The position numbers were made by a program, and so were the translations under genes. 64,000 nucleotides of DNA, from contig NZ_BPRC01000002.1 of assembly GCF_022179725.1 (NCBI RefSeq), forward strand, positions 124,001 to 188,000. Direction: 5' to 3'. Below the pieces are notes generated by a model. That model ran no database searches. It was not told where the DNA came from and saw only the letters and a list, made by a program, of their open reading frames with translations. Below, piece by piece: positions 47,126 through 56,500 of this stretch. The stretch comes from Methylorubrum aminovorans. Lineage in GTDB: Bacteria > Pseudomonadota > Alphaproteobacteria > Rhizobiales > Beijerinckiaceae. Positions within the stretch are counted from its first letter, which is position 1. The number at the start of each line of letters is the position of its first letter.

Positions 47126-48007
47126 ATGGGCATCGAGATCAAGACGGTCGGCATCGTCGGTGCCGGCCAGATGGGGAACGGCATCGCGCATGTCTGCGCG
47201 GCCTCCGGCCTCGACGTTCGGCTGCACGACCGTGATCCCGAGCGGATCGCGGCCGGGCTCGGTCTTATCGACGCGAACCTCACGCGTCAGGTCCAGAAGG
47301 GCACGCTGAGCGACGAGCAGCGCCGCAGCGCCCTGGCGCGCATCGCGGCGGCGCGCAGCTTCGACGATCTCGGCCCCTGCGACCTCGTCATCGAGGCCGC
47401 GACCGAGGACGAGGCGACCAAGCGCAAGATCTTCCAGACGCTCTGTCCCTCGCTCAAGCCCGACGCGTTGGTCGCGACCAACACCTCCTCGATCTCGATC
47501 ACCCGGCTCGCGGCCGCGACCGACCGGCCGGACCGCTTCATCGGCATCCACTTCATGAACCCGGTGCCGGTGATGCAGCTCGTCGAGCTGATCCGCGGCA
47601 TCGCCACCGAGGACCCGACCTACGAATCGGCGAAGGCCTTCATCGCCAAGCTTGGCAAGACCTCGACCATGTCGGAGGATTTCCCGGCCTTCATCGTCAA
47701 CCGCATCCTGCTGCCGATGATCAACGAGGCGATCTACACCCTCTACGAAGGCGTCGGCTCGGTGGAATCGATCGACACCGCGATGCGGCTCGGCGCGAAC
47801 CATCCGATGGGCCCGCTGCAGCTCGCCGACTTCATCGGCCTCGATACCTGCCTGTCGGTGATGCAGGTGCTCTACGAGGGGCTGGCCGATTCGAAGTACC
47901 GGCCTTGTCCGCTCTTGGTGAAATATGTCGAGGCCGGCTGGCTCGGCCGCAAGACCAAGCGCGGCTTCTACGATTACCGCGGTGAGACACCGGTCCCGAC
48001 CCGCTAA
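47126..48007 (+). CDS. hbdA: 3-hydroxybutyryl-CoA dehydrogenase
   Basis: 293-residue NAD(P)-dependent dehydrogenase. The nucleotide-binding motif is VGIVGAGQMGNGIAHV at the N-terminus. The catalytic pair is in FIGIHFMNPVPVM and AFIVNRILLPMINEAI, and the C-terminal domain includes LGANHPMGPLQLADFIGLD. Start choice: the ATG at 47126 gives the family N-terminus (MGIEIKTVG). An ATG at 47096 with a better AGAGG site would add ten residues. It follows etfA and ends in a bidirectional terminator. Confidence 0.93.
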   Translation: MGIEIKTVGIVGAGQMGNGIAHVCAASGLDVRLHDRDPERIAAGLGLIDANLTRQVQKGTLSDEQRRSALARIAAARSFDDLGPCDLVIEAATEDEATKRKIFQTLCPSLKPDALVATNTSSISITRLAAATDRPDRFIGIHFMNPVPVMQLVELIRGIATEDPTYESAKAFIAKLGKTSTMSEDFPAFIVNRILLPMINEAIYTLYEGVGSVESIDTAMRLGANHPMGPLQLADFIGLDTCLSVMQVLYEGLADSKYRPCPLLVKYVEAGWLGRKTKRGFYDYRGETPVPTR

Positions 48008-48027
48008 GGTCGAACGCCCAAACGAAA

Positions 48028-48058
48028 AAGCCGCCCGAGACAGTGTCTCGGGCGGCTT
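48028..48058. terminator. Bidirectional rho-independent terminator
   Basis: Perfect 15-bp inverted repeat AAGCCGCCCGAGACA / TGTCTCGGGCGGCTT separated by one base (so the effective loop is formed by inner pairs). It has AAAAA before it and ATTT after, so it can serve both hbdA from the left and the small membrane-protein gene from the right. Confidence 0.85.
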
Positions 48059-48085
48059 ATTTCGTGATGTCCAGCGACTTGAGGC

Positions 48086-48364
48086 TTACTGAGCCGATTT
48101 CTGCGACGGCTGCGGATAGGCCGGGTTCTCGGCCGGCACGTTGCCGCTGTTGGAGGACGGTGCCTTGTTGACGGACCCCGTCGTCATCTCGCGGGCCGAT
48201 TCCTGGCTCTTGCCGGCATGGTCGGCGGGTGACTCGGCCCGGTTCCAGCTCAGGAGGCCGACGGTCGCCACCGCCAGCAGGGCGAGGCTCGCCACCAGCA
48301 CGTAGAGGACCGGCTTGCCCTTCGCACCCTGGCGGGCATCGGTCTGGTTCTCGATCTGGGCCAT
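48086..48364 (-). CDS. Small single-pass membrane protein, unknown function
   Basis: 92-residue protein: charged N-terminus (1-18), one membrane helix (about 19-39, VLYVLVASLALLAVATVGLL), and a Ser/Asn/Pro/Gln-rich tail probably in the periplasm (ending PSQKSAQ). No family recognised. It is monocistronic, sharing the terminator with hbdA. Confidence 0.65.
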   Translation of the reverse strand: MAQIENQTDARQGAKGKPVLYVLVASLALLAVATVGLLSWNRAESPADHAGKSQESAREMTTGSVNKAPSSNSGNVPAENPAYPQPSQKSAQ

Positions 48365-48465
48365 GAAACTCCCTCTCTTCCGCCCGACAAAGGGGCGGCG
48401 TCAGTATCGGTTATGCTTGGCCAACGCCGGTCCGGCTTCGAGAGTTCCTACCGAAGCCTGTGCCC

Positions 48466-49476
48466 TCAGCGCCCGGTGACGAGCAGGATCTTGCCCGTGT
48501 GGCTGCTCGTCTCCATCAGCTCATGTGCCTTGCACGCCTCCTCCAGCGGGAAGGTGGCGTGGATGATCGGCCGGATCTTGCCCGCCTCGACCAGGGGCCA
48601 GACGTCCCGCTTCAGCCCCTCGGCGATGGCGGCCTTGGCCTCCTTGGCCTGGGCCCGCAGAGTGGCGCCTGTGATCGTCAGGCGCTTGAGCATGATCGGG
48701 GTCAGGGTCAGGCTCTCGGCCTTGTAGCCCTGCATGAAGGCGATCTGGACGAGGCGCCCCTCGACGGCGAGCGAGGCGATGTTCTTCTGGAGATAGGCAG
48801 CGCCGACCATGTCGAGGATGACATCGACGCCCTTGCCGTCGGTGAGGCGTTTCACCTCCTCGGCGAAATCCGCCTCGCGGTAGTTGATGGCGGCATCCGC
48901 CCCCAGTTCCTCGCAGAACCGGCATTTCTCGGCCGAGCCCGCCGTGGTGAGGACGCGGGCGCCGTGCTGCTTGGCGATCTGGATCGCGGTGGTGCCGATG
49001 CCGCTCGACCCGCCATGGACGAGGAAGGTTTCGCCCTTCTGCAGCCGCCCGCGCTGGATCACCGTGGAATAGACGGTGAAGACCGTCTCCGGTAGCCCGG
49101 CCGCCTCCACCAGCGAGAGCGGCCCCGGCCGCTTCAGCACCTGCCCCACTTCGGCGACGGCGAACTCGGCATAGCCGCCGCTGATGACCAGCGCGCAGAC
49201 CTCGTCGCCCACGGCGAGATCCGTCACGCCCTCGCCCAGCGCGGCGATGCGGCCGGCAATTTCCAGGCCGGGGATCTCGGTCGCGCCCTTCGGCGGCGGG
49301 TAGCTGCCCTGGCGCTGCATGATGTCGGGCCGGTTGACGCCCGCCGCGACCACCTCGACCAGAACCTGCCCGGCTGCGGGCTTCGGCAGCGGCACGGTCT
49401 CGACCGCGATGACCTCCGGTCCGCCCGCGCCGGTGAAGCGGATCTGGCGCATGGTGTCGGGCAGGCTTTTTGTCAT
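48466..49476 (-). CDS. NAD(P)H-quinone oxidoreductase, zinc-independent PIG3/QOR type
   Basis: 336-residue medium-chain dehydrogenase/reductase. Substrate-domain blocks are MRQIRFTGAGGPEV, AAGVNRPDIMQRQGSYPPP and PGLEIAGRIAALG. The NADPH-binding loop is FLVHGGSSGIGTTAIQIAK. Zinc ligands of alcohol dehydrogenases are absent, as in quinone oxidoreductases. Start at 49476 because GAGGAAG lies upstream and the conserved N-terminus begins soon after. It probably reduces quinones or enones in detoxification. Confidence 0.9.
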   Translation of the reverse strand: MTKSLPDTMRQIRFTGAGGPEVIAVETVPLPKPAAGQVLVEVVAAGVNRPDIMQRQGSYPPPKGATEIPGLEIAGRIAALGEGVTDLAVGDEVCALVISGGYAEFAVAEVGQVLKRPGPLSLVEAAGLPETVFTVYSTVIQRGRLQKGETFLVHGGSSGIGTTAIQIAKQHGARVLTTAGSAEKCRFCEELGADAAINYREADFAEEVKRLTDGKGVDVILDMVGAAYLQKNIASLAVEGRLVQIAFMQGYKAESLTLTPIMLKRLTITGATLRAQAKEAKAAIAEGLKRDVWPLVEAGKIRPIIHATFPLEEACKAHELMETSSHTGKILLVTGR

Positions 49477-49588
49477 GGGGCTTCCTCGGGGTTCACGCGG
49501 CGGGTTGGTCGCTCGTACGCCCGGCTCAGATGGCGCATGGGACGGGGCGCGTCGAGCCGTGTTACACTCGGACGCTGAAGGTGCCCTC

Positions 49589-49813
49589 ATGACGAAGCTG
49601 CTCGAACAAGCCGTCGAAACCGTCCGCCGGCTCCCCGCGGCCGATCAAGACACAATCGCCGAGGCCATGCTCGGCCTCGCGCGCGTCGGCGCAGCGGAGG
49701 ACATCGATCCCGAGCACCTGGAAGATGTTCTGGCCGGGCTGGCCGAGATCGAGAGGGGCGAGTTGGCCTCGACGGAAGAGATCGAGGCCGCCTTCCGCAG
49801 TTTCGAGCGATGA
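49589..49813 (+). CDS. Antitoxin of a RelE/ParE-type toxin-antitoxin pair
   Basis: 74-residue acidic protein (LLEQAVETVRRLPAADQDTIAEAMLG...) with the shape of a short antitoxin: an N-terminal helical region and an acidic C-terminus (ASTEEIEAAFRSFER). Its TGA overlaps the toxin ATG by four bases (ATGA). It lacks an obvious DNA-binding domain. The function is inferred mainly from pairing with the toxin. Confidence 0.78.
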   Translation: MTKLLEQAVETVRRLPAADQDTIAEAMLGLARVGAAEDIDPEHLEDVLAGLAEIERGELASTEEIEAAFRSFER

Positions 49814-50091
49814 AGCTCGAAGTCTCTCGGCGCGCAACCCGGCGCCTGCGCGAGATTGCTGACCACATCCATCGAGAAAACCCTTCGGCCGCCATCCAAG
49901 TACAGAAGACGATCCGAGACGCCTTTGCGCTTCTGACGGTGTATCCGGATGCCGGGCGCGTCGTGCGGCCGAAGGTGCGCCGCTTCGTCGTGCCAAGGCT
50001 TCCTTACCTGATCTACTACACTGTCGATGAGAGGGCCGATGCCGTCATCATCGTCACGATCCGCCATGCCGCCCAACACCGGCAGAGCTGA
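49810..50091 (+). CDS. RelE/ParE-family toxin
   Basis: 93-residue toxin-fold protein (MKLEVSRRATRRLREIADHI) with the ParE/RelE core: FALLTVYPDAGRVVRP, RFVVPRLPYLIYYTVDERADAVIIVTIRHAAQ. The RLPYLIYYTVD strand and terminal IRHAAQHR are characteristic of ParE-like members that target gyrase or mRNA. Which target applies cannot be told. It is translationally coupled to its antitoxin and ends nine bases from the upp stop on the other strand. Confidence 0.88.
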   Translation: MKLEVSRRATRRLREIADHIHRENPSAAIQVQKTIRDAFALLTVYPDAGRVVRPKVRRFVVPRLPYLIYYTVDERADAVIIVTIRHAAQHRQS

Positions 50092-50100
50092 GCGGAAAAC

Positions 50101-50766
50101 TCAGCGCGTGCCGTACATCCGATCCCCGGCATCCCCCAGACCCGGCACGATGTAGCCGTGGTCGTTGAGGTGGCTGTCGATCGCGGCGGTCCAGACCGGC
50201 ACGTCGGGATGCGCCTCCTGGAAGCGGGCGATGCCCTCGGGGGCGGCAAGCAGGCAGACGAAGCGGAGATCCTTCGCGCCTCGGCTCTTGAGCCGCTCCA
50301 CCGCCGCGACCGCGGAATTGGCGGTGGCGAGCATGGGGTCGAGCACCAGCACCGTGCGGTCGGCCAGATCCGACGGGCTCTTGAAATAGTACTCCACCGC
50401 CTGGAGCGTGTCGGGATCGCGGTAGAGCCCGACATGGGCGACGCGGGCCGAGGGCATCAGCGAGAGCATGCCGTCGAGGAAGCCGACGCCGGCGCGCAGG
50501 ATCGGAGCCAGCACCAGCTTCTTGCCGGCGATCCGGCGTCCCTCCATCGCCTGGATCGGCGTCTGGATGGTGACCGGTTCGAGCGGCAGATCGCGGGTTA
50601 CCTCGTAGGCCAGCAGCATGCCGATCTCGTTGAGGAGTTCGCGGAATCCCTTGGTCGAGCGCTCGCCGTCGCGCATCATCGTCAGCTTGTGCTGGACGAG
50701 GGGGTGATCGACCACCGTCACCCGGGCCGCGCCACCGCTCTCCGCCTGCATCGAACCCGTCTCCAT
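50101..50766 (-). CDS. upp: Uracil phosphoribosyltransferase
   Basis: 221-residue UPRTase that converts uracil and PRPP to UMP in pyrimidine salvage. Family blocks: [30 protein letters not shown], the PRPP loop [14 protein letters not shown] and C-terminal [17 protein letters not shown]. The ATG at 50766 is chosen, but an ATG at 50751 is also possible because GGAG lies ten bases ahead of it. Confidence 0.95.
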   Translation of the reverse strand: METGSMQAESGGAARVTVVDHPLVQHKLTMMRDGERSTKGFRELLNEIGMLLAYEVTRDLPLEPVTIQTPIQAMEGRRIAGKKLVLAPILRAGVGFLDGMLSLMPSARVAHVGLYRDPDTLQAVEYYFKSPSDLADRTVLVLDPMLATANSAVAAVERLKSRGAKDLRFVCLLAAPEGIARFQEAHPDVPVWTAAIDSHLNDHGYIVPGLGDAGDRMYGTR

Positions 50767-50833
50767 GGCTGTCGCGATCGGCCAGCACGATGCCACGGGC
50801 GGCGGCGGAAACCGAGACGCGCGCGACGTTTTC

Positions 50834-50938
50834 TAGAGCATCGTGCTGGATATCAGATCCAACACGATGCTCTATCCCCTTGTTTGTGCATCGTCTTTTT
50901 CCGAAAGCCGGTGACCACCTTTCGGGACGATGCTCTTA
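50834..50938. repeat. Palindromic intergenic repeat (TAGAGCATCGTG type)
   Basis: Arms TAGAGCATCGTG (50834-50845) and CACGATGCTCTA (50863-50874) with inner TGGA / TCCA. A further half-unit GCATCGTC and GACGATGCTCTTA extends it to 50938. It is related to the CTAGAGCC...GGCTCTAG unit at 24058-24101. It fills most of the gap between upp and glgX and may serve as a processing or termination hairpin for glgX. Confidence 0.75.
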
Positions 50939-50948
50939 GGCCGGCGGC

Positions 50949-53042
50949 TCAATCGAGGATCGGCGGCGACTTCAGCACCAGCACTGCCCGCTCGGGTAGA
51001 TCGACGGTGCCGCCGGCCCGCACCGGCGGGCGGGTGCCGTCGGGAACCGCACCGGTGGCGAGGGTGGTGTCGAAGACCGGGCGCCAAGGCCCGCCGAGAT
51101 CCGGCGGCAGGGCGAAGGGGCAGGGCTCAGGCGCCGCGTTCATCAGGATGAGGACGCGTTCCGAGCCCTCGATGTCGTTGCTCATCTGCATGCCGAAGGC
51201 ACGGCGCTCGCCGTCGCCCCAGGCGGCTTCATCCATCTCGGTCCCGTCCGGGGAGAGCCAGTGGACGTCCTTCAGGTCGGTCTCGCCGACGCGGCTGCCG
51301 AGCAGGAAGTGGCGACGCCGCAAGGAGCGGCAGGCCCGGCGCAGGGCCGCGAGGTTGCCGACGAATTCGCTCAGCGTCGGATCGGGATCGGCCTCCCAAT
51401 CCATCCAGCTCACGGCGTTGTCCTGGCAATAGGCGTTGTTGTTGCCGGACTGCGAGCGCGAGCGCTCGTCGCCCATCAGCAGCATCGGCACGCCTTGCGC
51501 GAAGAACACGCAGGCCAGCATGTTGCGCTTCTGCCGGGCGCGTAACGCCAGGATGCGGGGATCGTCGGTCGGCCCTTCGACACCGTAATTGGCCGAGAGA
51601 TTGTGGCCGTGGCCGTCGCGATTCTCCTCGCCGTTGGCCTCGTTGTGCTTCTCCGCGTAGGCGACGACGTCGGCCAGCGTGTAGCCGTCATGCGAGGCGA
51701 CGAAGTTGATGCTGGCCAAGGGCGAGCGGCCGGACGGCAGAAAAATCTCGCGCGAGCCGGACAGTCCCTGGGTCAGCTTGGCCAGCGTGCCGGAATCGCC
51801 CCGCCAGAAGCCGCGCAGGTTGTCGCGGAACTGGTCGTTCCACTCACTCCAGCCGTAAGGGTAGCCGCCGAGCTGGTAGCCGCCCCCGCCGATGTCCCAG
51901 GGCTCGGCGATGAGCTTGACCCGCGAGAGCACGGGATCCTGCTGCACCGCCTGGAAGAAGGCCGCCTGCGGGGAAAAGTCAGCGGGCGTGCGGCCGAGGC
52001 TGGTCGCGAGGTCGAAGCGGAAGCCCGCGACACCGTAAGCGGTCACCCAGTGGCGCAGGCTATCGAGCACCATCCGCATCACCCGCGGGTGGGCGACGTT
52101 GAGGGTGTTGCCACAGCCGGTGCAATCGATGTTGCGGCGCGGGTTCTCGGGATCGAGCTTGTAGTAGCTCGCATTGTCGATGCCGCGGAACGCGAGCGTC
52201 GGCCCAAGATGGTCGCCTTCCGCCGTGTGGTTGTAGACCACGTCGATCAGGGTCTCGATGCCGGCCGAGGCGAGTTCGCGGATGGCGAAGCGCAGACCGC
52301 TCGCGCCGCCCTCCCCGAGATAGCGCGGCTCGGGGGCGAAGTAGTTGTAGGGCTGGTAGCCCCAGAAATTGACGAGCCCCTTGTCCACGAGGAAACGGTC
52401 GTCGGCAAACGCCTGGATCGGTAGGAGTTCGAGGGCGGTGACGCCGAGCTTCAACAGGTGCTCGATGATCGCCGGATGGGCGAGGCCGAGATAGGTGCCC
52501 CGCTCGGCCTCCGAGAGCGCCGGATGGGTCCGGGTCAGCGCCTTGACGTGGGCCTCGTAGATCACCGTCTCGTGGAGCGGGCGGGGCGCCGGCAGAGCGA
52601 CGGCGTCGGGTGTCTCGGGGCGGGTGACGACGCCGCGAGGCAGGAAGGGGGCGCTGTCGCGCCGGTCGATCTGATCCTCGCGGGCGCCGCCGCGGCGATG
52701 GCTGTAGAGCGCGTCGTGCCAGCGGATGCGGCCGGCGATCTCGCGGGCATAGGGGTCGAGGACGAGCTTGGCCGGGTTGAAGCGATGCCCCGCCGCCGGG
52801 TCCCAGGGGCCGAACACCCGGTAGGCGTATTGCTGGCCCGGCAACAGGCCGTGCAGGTAGCCGTGGAAGACGTCGTCGGTCCGGCAGGGCAGGCGGATCG
52901 TGCGCGATTCGTGTCGCGCACCCGGCTCGAACAGGCAGAGATCGACCCGCGTCGCGTTCTGCGAGAAGAGGGCGAAGTTGACGCCGCGGCCGTCGAAATG
53001 CGCGCCGAGCGGCGTCGGCAGGCCCTCCTCGATGACGATCAT
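50949..53042 (-). CDS. glgX: Glycogen debranching enzyme GlgX
   Basis: 697-residue GH13 isoamylase-type enzyme that hydrolyses alpha-1,6 branches of phosphorylase-limit glycogen. The N-terminal CBM48 domain (1-150) is followed by the catalytic barrel: [10 protein letters not shown], nucleophile Asp in [12 protein letters not shown], acid/base Glu in [15 protein letters not shown], and [12 protein letters not shown]. The C-terminal domain begins about 560. The length is normal. It follows otsA on the same strand with a long hairpin between them, joining glycogen breakdown with trehalose synthesis. Confidence 0.96.
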   Translation of the reverse strand: MIVIEEGLPTPLGAHFDGRGVNFALFSQNATRVDLCLFEPGARHESRTIRLPCRTDDVFHGYLHGLLPGQQYAYRVFGPWDPAAGHRFNPAKLVLDPYAREIAGRIRWHDALYSHRRGGAREDQIDRRDSAPFLPRGVVTRPETPDAVALPAPRPLHETVIYEAHVKALTRTHPALSEAERGTYLGLAHPAIIEHLLKLGVTALELLPIQAFADDRFLVDKGLVNFWGYQPYNYFAPEPRYLGEGGASGLRFAIRELASAGIETLIDVVYNHTAEGDHLGPTLAFRGIDNASYYKLDPENPRRNIDCTGCGNTLNVAHPRVMRMVLDSLRHWVTAYGVAGFRFDLATSLGRTPADFSPQAAFFQAVQQDPVLSRVKLIAEPWDIGGGGYQLGGYPYGWSEWNDQFRDNLRGFWRGDSGTLAKLTQGLSGSREIFLPSGRSPLASINFVASHDGYTLADVVAYAEKHNEANGEENRDGHGHNLSANYGVEGPTDDPRILALRARQKRNMLACVFFAQGVPMLLMGDERSRSQSGNNNAYCQDNAVSWMDWEADPDPTLSEFVGNLAALRRACRSLRRRHFLLGSRVGETDLKDVHWLSPDGTEMDEAAWGDGERRAFGMQMSNDIEGSERVLILMNAAPEPCPFALPPDLGGPWRPVFDTTLATGAVPDGTRPPVRAGGTVDLPERAVLVLKSPPILD

Positions 53043-53091
53043 TCCAGTCCTTCGTGAAGCGGGGCCCGTCGATTCAGGGTCCCGTCAAAAT

Positions 53092-53142
53092 GCATTCTCC
53101 CGCCCGCGGCTCCTCAGGATGAGGCCGCGGGCGGGAGAATGC
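53092..53142. repeat. Long hairpin repeat between otsA and glgX
   Basis: 19-bp perfect stem GCATTCTCCCGCCCGCGGC / GCCGCGGGCGGGAGAATGC around a 13-base loop TCCTCAGGATGAG. The CCTCA-GGATGAGG core is the one found in a widespread alphaproteobacterial dispersed repeat. It lies just past the otsA stop on its own strand, so it may end or process that transcript before glgX. Confidence 0.75.
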
Positions 53143-53205
53143 CTCGATCGATTCAAAAAAACTCAAGCGGTTCGGACAATCAACCGCTTCGCCATTCGGG
53201 CAAAA

Positions 53206-54630
53206 CTACTCCGCCGCCGCCGCCGTCGTGCTTGGCGGCTCGCGCTCGACGGTGCGGAAGGTCTCCAGCTCCGCCATGAAGTTGCGCGCCCACCAATCGA
53301 CATCCTCGCGCAGCATGCGATCGGCCATCGGCTTCCAGCGTTCCAGGCGCTCGCCGCGGGGCATGTAGAGCGCCTGCCGGATCGCCTCGGCGACCTCGAA
53401 GCGATCGTAGGGGTTCACGAGCAAGGCCTCGGGCAATTGCCGTGCGGCACCCGCGAACTTGGACAGCACGAGGACGCCGGGGTCCTCCTCGCTCTGGGCG
53501 ACGACGTATTCCTTGGCGACTAGGTTCATGCCGTCGCGCATCGGCGTGACCAGACCGACGCGGGCGGCGCGGTAGAGGCCGGCGAGCACGGGACGCGGGT
53601 AGGCCTTGGTGACGTACTGGATCGGCGTCCAGGCTGGCTCGCCGAGCATGCCGTTGATGTCGCCGACCTTCTCGTTCACCTCGCGCGAGAGTTGCTCGTA
53701 TTCCGGCACCTCGCTGCGGGATTTCGGTGTGATCTGGATGTAGACGACGTTGCCGCGCTGGTCGGGGTTCGAGGCGAAGAAGCGGTCCACCGCCTCCATC
53801 CGCTCGGGCACACCCTTCGAGTAGTCGAGCCGGTCGACGCCGATCAGCAGCTTGCGCGTGCGCAGGCCCGCCATGGTCTCGCGCACCACCTTGTTGGAGC
53901 CGGCCTTGTCGGCGGCCTCCTTGAAGCTCGCCACATCGATGCCGATGGGGAAGGAGCGGATCCGGGTCCGGCGCCCGTCGACCATCATCGAGCCGCCGCC
54001 GAGCGGGATCGCCCGCATCGTATCGATGAAGTTGCGCGAGAGGTTCTGCACGTCCGAATCGGTCTGCAGACCGATCAGGTCGTAATCGGCCATGGCGCGC
54101 AGCAATTCGCTGCTCGCCGGCAGGGTGTTGAACACGTCGGCCGCGGGCCACGGGATGTGGTGGAAGTAGCCGATCGGGTTGGCGATGCCCTGGCCGCGCA
54201 GCTCGGAGGCCAGCGGCAGCAGGTGGTAGTCGTGCACCCAGATCAGGTCGTCGGGCTCGACCAGCTTGGCGAGCGCCTGGGCGAAGGTCTGGTTGACCCG
54301 CTGATAGCCGGCATAATCCGAGCGGGAGAAGGTTCCCAGCCCGATCCGGTAGTGCATGATCGGCCAGAGCGCCCGGTTGGCGAAGCCGGCATAGTACTCG
54401 CGGTGGTCCTGCGGCGAGAGATCGAGGACGGCGTACTGGATCGGCCCGCGGTCGATCAGCTCCGGCTCGGTGCTCGGATTGTCGCAGATGTTTCCGCTCC
54501 AGCCGAACCACAGTCCCTCGTAGGAGGAAAACGCCTCCTTGACTGCGACGGCGAGCCCCCCTGCGGAGACCGCATCCTTGCCCTCGGCGGGCACGGCGAC
54601 ACGGTTGGAGACGATGATCAGACGTGCCAC
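53206..54630 (-). CDS. otsA: Alpha,alpha-trehalose-phosphate synthase (UDP-forming)
   Basis: 474-residue GT20 enzyme that makes trehalose-6-phosphate from UDP-glucose and glucose-6-phosphate, for osmotic and desiccation tolerance. Conserved blocks: [72 protein letters not shown] and [12 protein letters not shown]. The GTG at 54630 gives the family length and N-terminus with GGAG eight bases upstream. No otsB (phosphatase) is adjacent, which is unusual for a two-step pathway. Confidence 0.95.
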   Translation of the reverse strand: MARLIIVSNRVAVPAEGKDAVSAGGLAVAVKEAFSSYEGLWFGWSGNICDNPSTEPELIDRGPIQYAVLDLSPQDHREYYAGFANRALWPIMHYRIGLGTFSRSDYAGYQRVNQTFAQALAKLVEPDDLIWVHDYHLLPLASELRGQGIANPIGYFHHIPWPAADVFNTLPASSELLRAMADYDLIGLQTDSDVQNLSRNFIDTMRAIPLGGGSMMVDGRRTRIRSFPIGIDVASFKEAADKAGSNKVVRETMAGLRTRKLLIGVDRLDYSKGVPERMEAVDRFFASNPDQRGNVVYIQITPKSRSEVPEYEQLSREVNEKVGDINGMLGEPAWTPIQYVTKAYPRPVLAGLYRAARVGLVTPMRDGMNLVAKEYVVAQSEEDPGVLVLSKFAGAARQLPEALLVNPYDRFEVAEAIRQALYMPRGERLERWKPMADRMLREDVDWWARNFMAELETFRTVEREPPSTTAAAAE

Positions 54631-55146
54631 GAACCCGGCTCCGGTCCTCGCTGGAGCCGGCACGCGGGGCGCGCCGGCCTAAGGGTCTTGAGGGTCTTGC
54701 GTCTGGGGGAAAACGCGCGGAAGCCTGGCGCGATCCGTCGGACGGCAGCCAAGCGCATCGCCACCGGCGGGTCAAGCAGGCGGCCCGACGATGTCACCGC
54801 TGTTCCATCCCGCATCCGCCCGCCCGGCTCCCGTGCACGTCCACGTTCTCGGCAGTGCAGCAGAGCCGGCGCCACCATGCAAGGGCCAAGCTGAACGGGC
54901 GCTGACATCCAGCCCCGGAGCAGAACCCGCCCACGGCGTGCGATCGGTGGAAACGTCGACATGGGGGTGGCGGTGCTTCCTCGCATTTTCTCATTACGCC
55001 CGAACTCCCTCCGTCCAGCGCAAGGCCGCGCGGAAGGGGCTCTGAAAGCGGAACCCCACGAGGCGGCAAACGGTTCTCCGGCCGAGTTCATCGCAGATCG
55101 AAGCGCAACCCGCGCCGATCCAGAGAGTCCAGCCGGAGACACGCCC
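54631..55146. promoter_or_regulatory. 516-base divergent region between otsA and the membrane-stress cluster
   Basis: No gene is convincing. It should carry the otsA promoter and the one for the four-gene cluster on the right. A GGAAC element at 55050-55054 is followed 16 bases later by CGGTT (55071-55075), close to the general stress sigma factor EcfG promoter (GGAAC-N16-17-CGTT). Nothing else could be assigned. Confidence 0.4.
55050..55075 (+). promoter_or_regulatory. Candidate EcfG-type general stress promoter
   Basis: GGAAC, 16 bases, then CGGTT (or 17 bases and GGTT), 72 bases before the ATG of the ElaB/YqjD-like gene. The -35 element is exact and the -10 deviates from CGTT by one base. 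EcfG-dependent promoters of this form drive the PhyR regulon in Methylobacterium. Confidence 0.4.
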
Positions 55147-55626
55147 ATGACATCGTCCGCGTCCCCAGGTCCCGTCGGCGGCCCCAAGCCGGCCGAGACC
55201 AAGGCCGATTTGGAGGATCTGCGCCACGACGTGGAGGACACCGCCAGCCTTGCGGCCGAGCGCAGCAAGGGGCTCGCTGCGGCCGCGCGACAGCAGGCGC
55301 TCGCCTATGTCGACGACCGCAAGGGTGAGGCCGCCCGCTCCGTCTCGGACCTCGCCAAGTCCCTGCGCGATTCCGGGAAGACCTTCGATGACCGCCCCAA
55401 CATCCGCGCCTTCTTCGACAGCGCGGCTGAGGGCCTCGACGATCTCGCCGGCTCGATCGAGCGGCGCAGCCTCGACGATTTCTACCGTGAGGCCGAGGCC
55501 TATGCCCGCCGCTCCCCGGTGACCGTCGCGGTAGGAGCCTTCGCGGCGGGCTTCCTGCTGTCGCGCTTCGTCAAGGCGTCGGGCGAGGTGGAGCCGAAGC
55601 GCGCCTACGACGGCTACCGGGCCTGA
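55147..55626 (+). CDS. ElaB/YqjD-like membrane-anchored protein
   Basis: 159 residues: helical hydrophilic region (about 20-120, with repeated Ala/Glu/Asp/Arg heptad-like character, DLEDLRHDVEDTASLAAERS), ending in one membrane segment (about 125-143, PVTVAVGAFAAGFLLSRF). This matches the architecture of the ribosome- or membrane-associated stress proteins ElaB/YqjD. GGAG lies seven bases ahead of the ATG. First gene of a four-gene rightward cluster. Confidence 0.75.
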   Translation: MTSSASPGPVGGPKPAETKADLEDLRHDVEDTASLAAERSKGLAAAARQQALAYVDDRKGEAARSVSDLAKSLRDSGKTFDDRPNIRAFFDSAAEGLDDLAGSIERRSLDDFYREAEAYARRSPVTVAVGAFAAGFLLSRFVKASGEVEPKRAYDGYRA

Positions 55627-55639
55627 GGGGACGGGAACC

Positions 55640-56062
55640 ATGGCAAGCCCCAATAATCCATCCGCCTCACCCCCTCCGCCCCCCTCTTCGATCCAGTCCC
55701 TCGTCGCGGACGCCCTGCGCGAGGCGAGCGAGCTTGCCAGCAAGGAGATCGCTCTCTTCCGCACGGAGATGACGAGTAACGTCCGCTCGTTGTTCGTCGG
55801 CCTGGCGATGATGGTGCTGGCGGCGGTGTTCGCGGTCACCGCCATGCTGGTGCTGATCGGCGCCTTGGTGAAGTACGTCGCGACGCTGGTGGGCTCCGAA
55901 TGGCTCGCGGCGCTGCTGGTCGGCGGCGGGCTGCTGCTCGTGGCGGTGGTGCTCGGCATCATCGGTGCCCGGGCGATGTCGCTGTCGAATCTCGCGCCGA
56001 CCCGGACCACGCGGCAGGTCCGGCAGGATGCCCGCGCGCTGACGGAAAGGGTTTCGGGATGA
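55640..56062 (+). CDS. YqjE/phage holin-superfamily III-like membrane protein
   Basis: 140 residues: Pro/Ser-rich start (1-17), an amphipathic helix (SIQSLVADALREASELASKEIALFRTEM region) and two membrane helices (about 50-75 and 82-108). The family is annotated as phage holin family but is chromosomal and found beside ElaB/YqjD and DUF3618 proteins. It starts 14 bases after the previous gene, and its TGA overlaps the next ATG (ATGA). Confidence 0.82.
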   Translation: MASPNNPSASPPPPPSSIQSLVADALREASELASKEIALFRTEMTSNVRSLFVGLAMMVLAAVFAVTAMLVLIGALVKYVATLVGSEWLAALLVGGGLLLVAVVLGIIGARAMSLSNLAPTRTTRQVRQDARALTERVSG

Positions 56063-56442
56063 GCGAATCGATCTCGGACCTGGAGAAGGACATCGAGCAG
56101 AGCCGTGCGCGTCTCGACGAGACGATCGACCGGATCCAGGGGCGCCTCAACGCGTCGAGCCTCGTCGACGAGATGCTCGGCTCGGCCCGGCAGACGCCCT
56201 ACAGCGGCTTCTACGACGACGCCCTGCTGGCGGTGCGGCGCAACCCCCTTCCGGTGCTGTTGATCGCGGCGGGTGTCGGCCTGCTGCTCAACGGCATGCG
56301 GACGGTTCGCCGCCCGACCTCACGTGCCCTGGTACCGGTCGATTCCAAACCGGTCACGGTGACCGGCGCCGACCGCACCTACGATCCCGACGCCCCCGGC
56401 GGACGTCCCCCCCACGATCTGCCGCCCGAGCGTCAGGTCTGA
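56059..56442 (+). CDS. DUF3618 domain-containing membrane protein
   Basis: 127 residues. The N-terminus SISDLEKDIEQSRARLDETIDRIQGRL is the DUF3618 helix (residues 4-30), and one membrane segment follows (about 72-92, PLPVLLIAAGVGLLLNG). The tail is polar and Pro-rich. It is translationally coupled to the holin-like gene. The role is unknown; the cluster as a whole suggests membrane or osmotic stress. Confidence 0.85.
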   Translation: MSESISDLEKDIEQSRARLDETIDRIQGRLNASSLVDEMLGSARQTPYSGFYDDALLAVRRNPLPVLLIAAGVGLLLNGMRTVRRPTSRALVPVDSKPVTVTGADRTYDPDAPGGRPPHDLPPERQV

Positions 56443-56500
56443 CCCGTTACGGGCCGCGCGCGAATCCCCGCGCCGACGGCCGCAGACAGTGGAGCCCATC

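Noticed and set aside
55640..56062. Holin-family protein as evidence of prophage
   Set aside because: No integrase, lysis or structural phage genes are nearby. The family name is historical and the gene is part of a chromosomal stress cluster.
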